A DNA stretch of 44,527 nucleotides from Calothrix sp. PCC 7103 (GTDB taxonomy: Bacteria; Cyanobacteriota; Cyanobacteriia; Cyanobacteriales; Nostocaceae), in the NCBI RefSeq assembly GCF_000331305.1, contig NZ_KB217483.1, positions 1,112,796-1,157,322 on the forward strand, written 5' to 3'. The notes under the pieces were generated by a model that was not told the DNA's origin, did no database searches, and worked only from the letters and a program-made list of their open reading frames with translations. Position numbers and translations under genes: made by a program. Positions 9,221-16,721 of this stretch are shown in pieces. Each line of letters starts with the position of its first letter. Within the stretch, counting starts at the first letter, position 1.

Positions 9221-9496
9221 TTAGTTTGATGGCAAAACACTTATATCCACTTGGTTTTCGGTGAGAATATTGATTAAATTAGGGTCATTGGACAAATTTA
9301 CCTTCTTTCGGTTAGGGTCAAGCTTAACCTTTACTATTGCTATCGTCCTATCTGCACTTAAACTTACTCTTTCTACTCTGCCATCTTTAACAGATTGAAT
9401 AAATTTACTATATTCCCAAGTTTCTCTTGGTAGAACTGGTTCTTGAATACATCCCATTAATACTAGGGAAATAATAATTGTTTTTATTTTATGCAT
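9221..9496 (-). CDS. Lipoprotein resembling the FtsH periplasmic (extracellular) domain
   Basis: This 91-aa protein begins with a lipoprotein signal peptide (MHKIKTIIISLVLMGC, lipidated Cys16; the -2 Met in the lipobox is unusual). The rest resembles the small N-terminal extracytoplasmic domain of FtsH proteases: YSKFIQSVKDGRVERVSL, then a strand region (TIAIVKVKL), then NDPNLINILTENQVDISVLP. There is no AAA or protease part. A free-standing, lipid-anchored version could interact with FtsH or prohibitin-like partners, but that is inference. It is convergent with the TPS gene and monocistronic. Alternative: an unrelated small lipoprotein with a similar fold. Confidence 0.68.
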   Translation of the reverse strand: MHKIKTIIISLVLMGCIQEPVLPRETWEYSKFIQSVKDGRVERVSLSADRTIAIVKVKLDPNRKKVNLSNDPNLINILTENQVDISVLPSN

Positions 9497-9668
9497 CTTT
9501 ACTATCTAATTGCTATAGGAATACTACTATAGCGTAACCACTCGTTAGTAACATAACAAGAAGTTACTCATGGTAAAATCTTTTACCAATACCATTGCAT
9601 TAATGTCGGTGCCGTATAAAAATAACTACAATCAAGTAGTAAGTCAAAGTAAGACAGCGCCGATAATC

Positions 9669-9860
9669 ATGTCAAATCTTTTACTTGAAGCTTCCGATAT
9701 TAACACTACTCCTGAAAGATTAAAGAGGTTAGCATATAAGAATATAGAACTTGCGTGCGTTGTTGCTTTAAATCCAAGTGCCCTATCAGATTTGCTTGAA
9801 GCATTGGTTTATCAGGTGGTATTGCTGCTGTTGTTGAAAATATTAGAAGTGTTACCCTAG
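9669..9860 (+). pseudogene. Truncated LRV-like gene copy
   Basis: From ATG 9669 to about 9813 the sequence is a close copy of 2043-2187, and the preceding 80 bp match 1966-2042. At the codons for EALVY it is joined to unrelated DNA and the frame ends at 9860. In another frame the joined DNA reads LSGGIAAVVENIRSVTLARERL and stops at about 9894, as if it were the C-terminus of a different protein. It is a duplication fragment and is unlikely to be functional. Confidence 0.75.
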
Positions 9861-9974
9861 CTCGTGAGCGTCTCGCTTCTAGAAAGGATATGTAAAAATA
9901 AATCAACTGCGCTTCGTCAATTAATGAATTAGCAGTAGCATTAAACGTCTTGGCGCCGTTGATACTCATGCATT

Positions 9975-10010
9975 AAATACTTGAGTATCTAGATACTTGG
10001 ATATCCAAGT
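9975..10010. repeat. Short repeat with perfect 16-bp palindrome
   Basis: The tract reads acttgagtatctagatac followed by the perfect palindrome acttggatatccaagt (9995-10010), and is flanked by GGCGCC at 9951 and 10014. It belongs to the STRR-like set at 2626, 11396 and 27733. The surrounding 9897-10097 holds no gene that I can see. Confidence 0.55.
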
Positions 10011-10097
10011 AATGGCGCCCACTATTAAATTGCTACCTTATTGCTCGACTTAACCTGAAGATTGAATTTACCTCTAAACAGGCGCCTAAACATTCAA

Positions 10098-10694
10098 CTA
10101 TTCTTTCGTTGCTTCTAAAAACTTATTAATAAACCAGCCTTTAATTGTACTGACAATAGGAAAAACAAGTAATAATGGAGGAAACAGAGTACCGAAAAAC
10201 AGAACAGCAAAACCTGCAACCCATGAGAGAACACCTATAAATAACCAGAGTAGATTTAATTCAACTTCATTTGATTTAAAATTAGGCTTATAACGGTTTC
10301 GGATAAGCAAGAATTGAGCAAAAGCTAATATAAATCCACCAGAAACTGCCAAGCTAGGTAGAGTATATAATAAAATGATTGCTCCCTGTCCTCCAGTATT
10401 TATATCCATTACTTTTACAACTATAAAGTCATGTATAAACATAACTAAAAAGCCAACTATACTTGTTGTAAAAAACCATCTAGAAGCAAATTTTTTATTT
10501 TTGAATTTCCCATCTAGCGCTGTTGCTTGTAAATTTGCTAATAAAATCCAATAAACGAAATATATTATAATCGACCGAAGTATATTATGATTAGCGGGCA
10601 GCCAGTTAACTGAGTAAAATCTAAGCACACTTGCAATGGCGCCTGTACACAAAGTACTCATCAACCCCCAAAAAATAACAAATCGATTTATCAT
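10098..10694 (-). CDS. Polytopic membrane protein of unknown function, 198 aa
   Basis: I do not recognise the family. About five to six hydrophobic stretches are visible: residues near 6-25 (IFWGLMSTLCTGAIASVL), 38-56 (SIIIYFVYWILLANLQ), 72-95 (RWFFTTSIVGFLVMFIHDFIV), 103-130 (AIILLYTLPSLAVSGGFILAF) and 148-185 (two segments around LLWLFIGVLSWVAGFAVLFFG). Short basic loops (RNRYK, FKNKK) would face the cytoplasm. It looks like an inner-membrane protein. The gene stands alone, and its neighbours give no hint of a substrate. Confidence 0.7.
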   Translation of the reverse strand: MINRFVIFWGLMSTLCTGAIASVLRFYSVNWLPANHNILRSIIIYFVYWILLANLQATALDGKFKNKKFASRWFFTTSIVGFLVMFIHDFIVVKVMDINTGGQGAIILLYTLPSLAVSGGFILAFAQFLLIRNRYKPNFKSNEVELNLLWLFIGVLSWVAGFAVLFFGTLFPPLLLVFPIVSTIKGWFINKFLEATKE

Positions 10695-10856
10695 TGCTTG
10701 AAATTTTCTCTCGTGCGTTCTATACCAATAAACAGCGACGCCTCACAATATTTCTGACTATTAAATAAAATATACAAAAATTAACTGCATTAATCATACT
10801 TGAAGTACGGTTTACCGAATAAGCCGAACCTTTTATTAACAGGCGCCAACCATAAA

Positions 10857-11030
10857 TTACGACTTAACCTTTATAACAAGTTCGGCGCCTAATATTTCAG
10901 CCAATTTCTTCACCGTATCGAAGCGCGCGTTTTCTGGGTTACGTACTGCTTTACGAACATTAGTACTGTTTTTTGACTAACTCAGCAGCAGATAGCTCAG
11001 GATGCTCTAACTTACCGTTAGAAATTATTC
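10857..11030 (-). pseudogene. Frameshifted HTH antitoxin-type gene remnant
   Basis: On the minus strand, ELSAAELVKK is followed, after a frameshift, by NVRKAVRNPENARFDTVKKL and then AEILGAELVIKVKS and a stop. This is the pattern of HTH antitoxins of addiction modules (HigA or probable-antitoxin type). The shift falls where the codons for the Ser-Thr-Asn turn should be. No matching toxin gene is adjacent. It is a relic of a toxin-antitoxin system or of a solitary regulator. Confidence 0.62.
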
Positions 11031-11032
11031 AT

Positions 11033-11397
11033 ATGAGGAAACCATATTTAACTATAGCTAAGAACTCGAAACTTAAGGGACTCCTAAAAATTGCTACGAA
11101 AATTGCTTTAATATCATCAAGAAACGCCCAAATTTAACTTATTGTGAAGGTTACGCTACCGATAATGAGGTATCGCTTATATTTACACACGCTTGGCTTA
11201 TCAACGATAAAGGGGAAGTAATAGACCCTACCTGGAGAGAACCACCAAATCCAGCATACTTCGGCGCCGCATTTAATCGTGACTTCATTATAGACTTTGT
11301 AACTAAATTTAAAGAGTACAGTATCTTAGAAAGTGACTACCGTCAAGAGCATAAATTCAAGATTGAAGGATTTCCAGAAGGCGCCTTAATTAACTAA
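11033..11397 (+). pseudogene. Frameshifted conserved hypothetical gene (CEGYA / HAW / IDPTW motifs)
   Basis: An ATG at 11033 opens MRKPYLTIAKNSKLKGLL. Near an A-run at 11086-11090 the coding frame changes, and continues as NCYENCFNIIKKRPNLTYCE, then GYATDNEVSLIFTHAWLIN, then GEVIDPTWREPP, to a stop at 11395. The second frame has an in-frame stop just upstream and no start of its own. The HAW and VIDPTW motifs resemble a widespread uncharacterised bacterial family with a similar Cys-Asn/His layout; its activity is unknown to me. One indel restores a protein of about 120 residues. Slippage during translation at the A-run is possible but less likely. Confidence 0.6.
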
Positions 11398-11428
11398 GTA
11401 CCTAGATACTTAGATATTTAAGTACTTG
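11396..11428. repeat. STRR-like short repeat
   Basis: The tract aagtacctagatacttag, followed by atatttaagtacttgatg, overlaps the stop of the preceding relic. It is related to the tracts at 2626, 9975 and 27733. Confidence 0.5.
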
Positions 11429-11576
11429 ATGTTGGGTGCCTGTAATGCCTTAGAAGAGGGATAAGCACTTACACTTTGAAGTTATAAATTTAACATTGAT
11501 GTAATTTTCTGCATAAACAGGGGAATAATAGCTATAACCAGATATGCAATAACACTATTATCAGTTTCTACAACTT

Positions 11577-11909
11577 ATGAAACAGAAACAAGATGATTTA
11601 TCGTCGGATAGAAATGAGCCTCTCCTATATAAACATAATGGTGAACTTACTTCTGAATCATTAAAACAACTCATATTATTGCATAAACAAGGCTATATAA
11701 AAGGTGGATACAGTTTGATGATTTACGGGGGAAATCAGTTTCATCCTGCGGATACTTTTGCAGAAATTGAAGAATTTAGTTATAGTGCAGACAATAAAAC
11801 TCTATTACTAAATGTATGGATGTATGGTCATCTTTCTATACTTAAAATAGTATCTCAGCGTGGATTTAAAGTTTATAACGAATCATTTGAAATAGAAGTT
11901 TCCTTCTAG
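11577..11909 (+). CDS. Hypothetical protein, 110 aa
   Basis: I do not recognise this soluble protein. It has no signal peptide or membrane segment. It has a charged N-terminus (MKQKQDDLSSDRNEPLLYKH), a helix (ESLKQLILLHKQGYIKGG) and an alternating strand-rich C-terminal half (for example TLLLNVWMYGHLSILKIVS and FKVYNESFEIEVSF). Single-gene unit; ATG at 11577 with no clear ribosome binding site. Codon use is AT-rich like its surroundings. It could be a small immunity or regulatory protein, but nothing in the context supports a specific role. Confidence 0.5.
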   Translation: MKQKQDDLSSDRNEPLLYKHNGELTSESLKQLILLHKQGYIKGGYSLMIYGGNQFHPADTFAEIEEFSYSADNKTLLLNVWMYGHLSILKIVSQRGFKVYNESFEIEVSF

Positions 11910-12083
11910 CAAAATACCATTTTCGCAAACATGATGGGTCGGTTTAAGAGCTATAATTACTGTTGTATCCGTCTCATGTTCAATTGTACCAATTACAGTT
12001 TCTGTTGAAAACGGCTGGACATAAGCAATATCCACCAACCAATGTTTTTCGTTACAATATATGTAAGATTCAGCGCCTGTTAA
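11883..12083 (-). pseudogene. Minus-strand coding remnant of unknown family
   Basis: The minus strand carries an open stretch of about 66 codons with protein-like composition: YIYCNEKHWLVDIAYVQPF, then TETVIGTIEHETDTTVIIAL, then HHVCENGILLEGNFYFK and a stop. It has no start codon, and a stop lies just upstream. It overlaps the end of the gene at 11577 by 27 bases. It is probably the C-terminal fragment of a lost gene. Otherwise 11910-12150 shows nothing. Confidence 0.35.
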
Positions 12084-12156
12084 TCAAACGAGTTCGGCGC
12101 TTGGTGTTACAGTTGTTTAAGAGCGCCTGAATTACCTGCATATCTAAGTACATACC

Positions 12157-12176
12157 CAGAAATAGTGATATATGTA
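12157..12176 (+). promoter_or_regulatory. Conserved upstream element of exported genes (copy 2)
   Basis: The core cagaaatagtgatatatgta lies 43 bp before the ATG at 12220 of a collapsed TPS gene. It agrees with the core at 21813-21832 except for one base. The upstream TTGCATAAGTT part is not clear here. Confidence 0.6.
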
Positions 12177-12219
12177 GCAATTAAAGCCGCATCTATCTGG
12201 TTTCCCTAGGGTCATACTA

Positions 12220-12703
12220 ATGAATTCAATCCTCAAAACACTCTTATCATCTTTGGTATACAGTTTTTTATTACTGACCGCACCAGCGAAAGCGCAAGTT
12301 ACGCCAAATACAACGTTGGGGAATGAAGCATCTCGTCTTACACCGAATCAAGTAATTAACGGCGCCAGTGCTGACCGTATTAATGGAGGCGCCCAACGCG
12401 GTATTAACTTGTTCCACAGTTTTGGCGAGTTTAATATTGGTAACGGGCAGAGGGTATATTTTGGTAATCCAGTTGGGGTAGAGAATATATTGACACGAGT
12501 AACAGGCGCCAGTACATCAAATATTTTGGGGACTTTGGGGGTGGATGGCGCCGCAAATCTTTTTTTAATTAATCCGAATGGGATTTTTTTTGGTCAGAAC
12601 GCGCTGGGTTAAGAATCAAGATGGGAGTTTGGAGCTTGTTGCAATGGCGCCCTCTTCTACACCAAGCGCGCGTATCTTAACACCTGTATGCCCAGATAGT
12701 TAA
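12220..12703 (+). pseudogene. Collapsed TPS exoprotein gene: 5' and 3' ends joined
   Basis: The first 128 codons are a complete TPS start: signal peptide (ending PAKAQ), NLFHSFGEFNIG and LINPNGIFFGQN. At about 12600 this is joined to the last 30 codons of the same gene type (VKNQDGSLELVAMAPSSTPS and a terminal PVCPDS with stop at 12701). The frame is lost at the junction, giving an early stop at 12610. Roughly 2-5 kb of beta-helix and C-terminal sequence is missing compared with intact members. The promoter element and start are intact, so a short exported TPS fragment of 130 residues could still be made. It is most likely a deletion derivative. Confidence 0.85.
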
Positions 12704-12811
12704 TTTTATAATGCACAGTCCCGCCAAAACTAGCATAAAAAATCAACCTCAAACATATAAGCGAATGAAGGGTTAGCGCCCTAGTACAATATAAACTTCA
12801 AAGGATTGAGT

Positions 12812-13123
12812 ATGAACATTCCCAAGTTTTTATCTTCGCGTCTTCTTTTAGTATTGCTTGCAGTCGCACCATCAATTTTTATTTCTGCTCCATCACGAGC
12901 CGATTCATTAAAAATAACACCTGCGATAAATCCAACAAACACAACATCTGAAATTAAGAAGCAAAATATCGTTAATACTAACGATTCATTGAGGAAGCCA
13001 CAAACTAATTCAGACATCAAAAAGCCAGTATTTCAAATTAAAATAGACCCAATAAAGACATCTGTTCCACCAATGCATCCGGCTGATTTACCAGTTGTCT
13101 ATGGTCAACAAATTCGCAAATAA
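12812..13123 (+). CDS. Small exported protein, 103 aa
   Basis: ATG 12812 is chosen because AAGGA lies 6 bases upstream; a TTG two codons earlier is less likely. A clear Sec signal peptide (MNIPKFLSSRLLLVLLAVAP to PSRA, about 31 residues) is followed by a polar, Thr/Asn/Lys-rich, probably disordered chain with several Pro (KITPAINPTNTT and VPPMHPADLPVVYG). There are no cysteines and no recognised domain. It lies 117 bp upstream of the SagB-type dehydrogenase in the same direction, with a hairpin between them, so co-transcription is uncertain. The role is unknown; it could be a periplasmic or secreted peptide. Confidence 0.65.
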   Translation: MNIPKFLSSRLLLVLLAVAPSIFISAPSRADSLKITPAINPTNTTSEIKKQNIVNTNDSLRKPQTNSDIKKPVFQIKIDPIKTSVPPMHPADLPVVYGQQIRK

Positions 13124-13170
13124 TTAATTTCCCGGCTCTTGAATACAATTATTTTTGTATCCTGAATTAT

Positions 13171-13190
13171 ATCCCCCGCTTCTGGGGGAT
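13171..13190 (+). terminator. Terminator-like hairpin
   Basis: ATCCCCC (13171-13177) pairs with GGGGGAT (13184-13190) around a 6-base loop, followed by ttagcaaaat with only a weak T stretch. It lies between the small exported gene and the SagB-type gene and may separate or attenuate them. Confidence 0.6.
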
Positions 13191-13240
13191 TTAGCAAAAT
13201 AAACACAATTCCATAATTTTAATTCAATCAACAAATATTT

Positions 13241-14386
13241 ATGAGCAAGAAATACTTCGTTAATCCTGAAATAATTTTATCATTCAGCAATGGAATTTCA
13301 TTAACACTGCCAGATTTACATGAAAGTTTTAACATTGATACGGCAACTCTTAATCTAATAACTGCAATCTGCGATGAAACTGGTCAAAAGATGGAAGTTC
13401 TTAAGCAAAATTTTAGTGAAGAGAGTCTTGAAGAAGCACAAGCAATCTTAGCAGAGAAAAAGATATTGCTCGATGAAAAGCCAAAACTAGGAATTGCTCA
13501 AGCATGGAAAGATTGGGGTGATGCAACTTGGTTTTTTCATAAAATGACTACAAATATCAAATTTGCAATCAGCGAACAAGAACAACTTGAGATTGCAAAA
13601 GAAATTACAGAAGTACCCAAGCCGCAACGTTTTAAATGTTTGTGTAATCAATGTAAAATTTCAATTAAGCTTCCTCAAGCAAGACCTATCTCTACAGATT
13701 CATTTTCACAAATTTTATTAAATAGGCGTACATGTCGTAATTTTATAGATATCGACATTAAATTAGCGGAATTATCTGATATACTTTTTTATACAGGTGG
13801 ATTAGTGTTTGAAAATGATACGGTCTATTTTGGTCAAGTCTCTAAAAAATGTGCGCCTTCTCCAGGTGCAATTCATGGAACCGAAATTTATTTAGCAATT
13901 CGTAAATGTCAAAATGTTGAGCCTGGTATTTATCACTATTGTGTCGAACACCATACTTTAAATCAAATATCCAGTCAAAACCCTGATAGTTTTATTCATT
14001 CTGCACTATTAGATCAAAATTATTTTGAATCTGCTTCGGTAGTTTTTATTTTTACTTGTGTTGCAGAACGATTTATGTGGAAGTATAAAACAGGCAGAAT
14101 TTACAGGCTTGCACATTTAGAAGTTGGACATTACTGTCAAAATCTACTTTTAACTGGTACTGCTTTAGGCTTAGGGGTATTTAGTACGGGTGCTTTAAAC
14201 GATGAATTAATTACCTTAACTCTTAATCTAGACCCAGTTAAAGAATTTGCGATGTATGCTGCGGGAACTGGTATTGAGTCAGAAGGAATTCCTTACTACC
14301 GTCCAGGTGTTGCAATGTCTACACACTTACCAGAAGGAGCAAGTCCCAAACTACCATATGCTGAAGGAGAGCTTCCGGGAAATTGA
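13241..14386 (+). CDS. SagB/ThcOx-type FMN-dependent dehydrogenase, 381 aa
   Basis: This is a nitroreductase-fold oxidase of the SagB type. Known members use FMN to oxidise azolines to azoles in ribosomal peptide maturation, although many are orphans. The N-terminal 100 residues form a separate small domain (ILSFSNGISLTLPDL onward) as in other SagB-type proteins. The catalytic part (about 155-350) shows LLNRRTCRNF (flavin-phosphate binding Arg), the diagnostic APSPGAIHGTEIYLAI, KYKTGRIYRLAHLEVGHYC and a QNLLLTGTALGLG helix. Two CxxC-like cysteines (KCLCNQCK, about 132-138) are an extra feature. No YcaO cyclodehydratase or precursor peptide with Cys/Ser/Thr core is next to it. It has no GGCGCC, unlike most of the window. 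Start: ATG 13241. Confidence 0.85.
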   Translation: MSKKYFVNPEIILSFSNGISLTLPDLHESFNIDTATLNLITAICDETGQKMEVLKQNFSEESLEEAQAILAEKKILLDEKPKLGIAQAWKDWGDATWFFHKMTTNIKFAISEQEQLEIAKEITEVPKPQRFKCLCNQCKISIKLPQARPISTDSFSQILLNRRTCRNFIDIDIKLAELSDILFYTGGLVFENDTVYFGQVSKKCAPSPGAIHGTEIYLAIRKCQNVEPGIYHYCVEHHTLNQISSQNPDSFIHSALLDQNYFESASVVFIFTCVAERFMWKYKTGRIYRLAHLEVGHYCQNLLLTGTALGLGVFSTGALNDELITLTLNLDPVKEFAMYAAGTGIESEGIPYYRPGVAMSTHLPEGASPKLPYAEGELPGN

Positions 14387-14587
14387 CGGAAGTGCATTGA
14401 ACTTAAAGCTGGACAAAGCACCTTTAAATCAAAATCTCTTAACTAGAATAATCGGCGCCTGCAACCTATTTTTAAATTTTGAATGTTTTAAGTAAGTTGG
14501 CGCCAATAATCAAATTAGTTACAAGGCTTATTTCAGTTGTAATGCTAATCAGGGCGCCATCTTAAAATTTCAGCCAACTTCCTAGTA

Positions 14588-14913
14588 TCAGTAAATCACA
14601 AAGTTTTTTAGAAGCTTTGATAGTTGAGTATTTATGTATTTCAGTCAAGATTTGTAGAAATTGGAGCTTCAATGTTTAAGCCAAAGGTTCCAGCTTTACT
14701 AGAGAGTACAAGGTTAAGAATTTTGTTAGCATCATCTTGGGAAAACTCATGCTGGGAGTCCCATTCCCCAAGCACTGATAGGAACTTTACATTGTTTATC
14801 TTGGCTAAAGAAACTAAACACCCCCAGAATGTTGGAAAACTTTCCCGTTTATATAGCTTACTTTCTTTTTTGTTTGCTTCAAGAGCTATCTTTGCTTGAT
14901 CAAGGGCAACTGA
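14588..14913. repeat. 326-bp duplicate of the 3' end of the DUF4157 gene
   Basis: 14588-14913 matches 28418-28743 with a single difference (A at 14820, G at 28650). It contains, on the minus strand, the last 90 or so codons of the DUF4157 protein and 50 bp beyond its stop. It has no promoter or start, so it is not a gene here. The preceding 14387-14587 holds only GGCGCC sites (14454, 14499, 14553) and no gene I can support. Confidence 0.92.
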
Positions 14914-14914
14914 T

Positions 14915-14959
14915 GAAGTTACACCAAACGCGCGTGCTGTAATATCTGGATGCCTGTAG
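14915..14959 (+). pseudogene. TPS gene 3'-end remnant
   Basis: Fifteen codons, EVTPNARAVISGCL and a stop, match the last residues of the TPS family (TPNARVVASAC). They are fused directly to the duplicated DUF4157 3' end. This is a very short relic that marks a lost TPS gene or a recombination junction. Confidence 0.65.
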
Positions 14960-15091
14960 TTTTCAAGGAAGAGAATTCGATCAAAGTGAGTGTTTACCCT
15001 TAACTTCGAGGTTTGTTTATATGCTACCCTAAGTTCCGTCTACGGAGACATCACAATGAACTACTGATGATTCTTGAACATAAAGCGCAAT

Positions 15092-16510
15092 ATGAAAAAA
15101 CTCCGAAAATTTCTACTATTATCCCTTTTCCTATTAATGTTTGAGGGATTTAGTCTGCTTACTAGCCCGCCTGCTTCGGCTAAATCCCTCGTTCTCATTG
15201 GAGGTGGGTTAAAGCCAGTTCTAGAAAGTTGTACTGATGACCTAGGTACGAACGATCCCGGCTTTGTTCATACTCAAGCTATTTACCAGAAAATGATTGA
15301 ATTGGCAGGGGGTTCGTCCGTGGCAAAAATTGGGGTGATTACAGCAGCATCTGGCTCTCCTAACGATGACAAAAATGCTGGCGACCCCTGTAAAGCGAGT
15401 AATTACCGAGATAATGGAATCTATTACGTTAAAGTTTTCAAAAAATTGGGAGCTATCGATGCGACTGTGATTCCCATCGACATAGACCACATTTCTAATA
15501 AAAATAGCCCAGAAGTAGTTAAACAAATTAACAGCATGACGGGCTTTTTCTTTGGTGGTGGCGACCAATCCCGCCTTATTGATGCTTTCCTTAATAAAGA
15601 CAACACTGATAGCTCCGTACTAGCGGCTATTCGTCAAAGGTATGATTCGGGAGCGGCAATTTTTGGGACTAGTGCTGGGACGGCTATTCAAGTAGGTGGC
15701 AGCTACGTCAGGAATAACACCGTTAAGCTTCCCATGATTACTGGTGGTGAGAGCTATGAAGCTCTTGTAGATAAAAAACTGTGTGAACAGAACAGAGAAG
15801 CCCTCTCTAAGACAAACTACTGCCCCCATCAGAATGACCTTTCCTATTATCCTTTAGGAGGCTTTGGCTTCTTCAAATATGGCATTCTTGATACCCACTT
15901 TGCCGAACGAGGTCGGCAGGGGCGGTTCGTGCGATTGGCCTCATACAACTCGATTGACGATGCTTATGCACCAGACGAGAATACGGCCCTAGTCGTCACC
16001 GATGTTGACACCCCCAACGTTAAAATGTCTGTAGTCGGACAAGGAGGAGTCAATATTTTTGACCTTTCCAACGCCAGCCAAACGGGTGGTGCTTGTAGCC
16101 GTGCCGATGTCGATTATTGGAAAGTATGTGGGGTTAAATATACTTACCTGACTCTTGACGACCAGTACAACCCCCTAACAAAGACCGTCTCTATCGCCCG
16201 CTGGAAATTTTCCTTGACAGGTTTAGAACACTATGACCGAACCAAGTCTCCTAGCCAAGACATATTAAGCAGCCCCGACAATAATCACCGCTCCTTACCG
16301 CGTGAGTTGATAAAAGTGGCTGACGATTTATTCGACAGTCGCTCCACCGAAACTTATGGAGAGACCTACGAGCATAACCCTATCTTTCAAGTCACCCTGA
16401 CTAAAAACACAAGTTCTGGGTCAACTGGGTATTATGGCACTCAAGATAAGGAGAAGTTTTACTCCTTCAAAAATCTGTTGCTCGAATTTTATGTCGAGAA
16501 GCATAGTTAA
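15092..16510 (+). CDS. Secreted cyanophycinase-like serine peptidase (S51 family)
   Basis: This peptidase belongs to the family that hydrolyses cyanophycin (multi-L-arginyl-poly-Asp) to beta-Asp-Arg dipeptides. Starting at ATG 15092 it has 472 residues; a TTG six codons earlier is also in frame. A Sec signal peptide (to PPASA, about residue 30) makes it extracytoplasmic, unlike the cytosolic CphB of cyanobacteria. The nucleophile elbow GTSAGTA (Ser about 194), the GGGDQSRL loop (about 155-162) and ILDTHFAERGRQGRF (catalytic-type His about 269) are present. A C-terminal extension of about 130 residues contains paired cysteines (GGACSRADVDYWKVCG). Base composition is richer in GC than the neighbours and there is no GGCGCC, which suggests transfer. 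It sits where the 5' half of a TPS gene should be. Confidence 0.87.
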   Translation: MKKLRKFLLLSLFLLMFEGFSLLTSPPASAKSLVLIGGGLKPVLESCTDDLGTNDPGFVHTQAIYQKMIELAGGSSVAKIGVITAASGSPNDDKNAGDPCKASNYRDNGIYYVKVFKKLGAIDATVIPIDIDHISNKNSPEVVKQINSMTGFFFGGGDQSRLIDAFLNKDNTDSSVLAAIRQRYDSGAAIFGTSAGTAIQVGGSYVRNNTVKLPMITGGESYEALVDKKLCEQNREALSKTNYCPHQNDLSYYPLGGFGFFKYGILDTHFAERGRQGRFVRLASYNSIDDAYAPDENTALVVTDVDTPNVKMSVVGQGGVNIFDLSNASQTGGACSRADVDYWKVCGVKYTYLTLDDQYNPLTKTVSIARWKFSLTGLEHYDRTKSPSQDILSSPDNNHRSLPRELIKVADDLFDSRSTETYGETYEHNPIFQVTLTKNTSSGSTGYYGTQDKEKFYSFKNLLLEFYVEKHS

Positions 16511-16599
16511 AGAGTATCTACCAAGAAAATGGTAAGCGAGATTCTTTGCGTGGCTGTGCCTAAATATAGTTGAACAAAAAGGTGAAGGGAGGAGTTCTC

Positions 16600-16721
16600 A
16601 TGCGAGATCAACTACCACCCGAAAACCAATATCATTGCCACGGTTATCTGGCTGCGGTTGGCACTACGGCAATCTTCCGGAAAGTTAGCCCAAGAACTGC
16701 CACGCAGCAGCCTTTTAGTAT
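16600..16721 (+). pseudogene. 5' fragment of an unrecognised gene, cut at the TPS junction
   Basis: A strong ribosome binding site (gggaggag, 5 bases before ATG 16600) precedes MRDQLPPENQYHCHGYLAAV and about 20 further residues. The sequence then runs into TPS coding DNA in a different frame. It follows the cyanophycinase-like gene by 90 bp and was probably its operon partner before truncation. I do not recognise the family. Confidence 0.4.

Noticed and set aside
14624-14899. Plus-strand 91-codon frame, repeated at 28454-28729
   Set aside because: Both are antisense to the 3' end of the DUF4157 gene and its duplicate; the minus strand carries the recognisable protein.
15242-15829. Minus-strand frames opposite the cyanophycinase-like gene
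   Set aside because: They are shadows of a strongly supported plus-strand gene.
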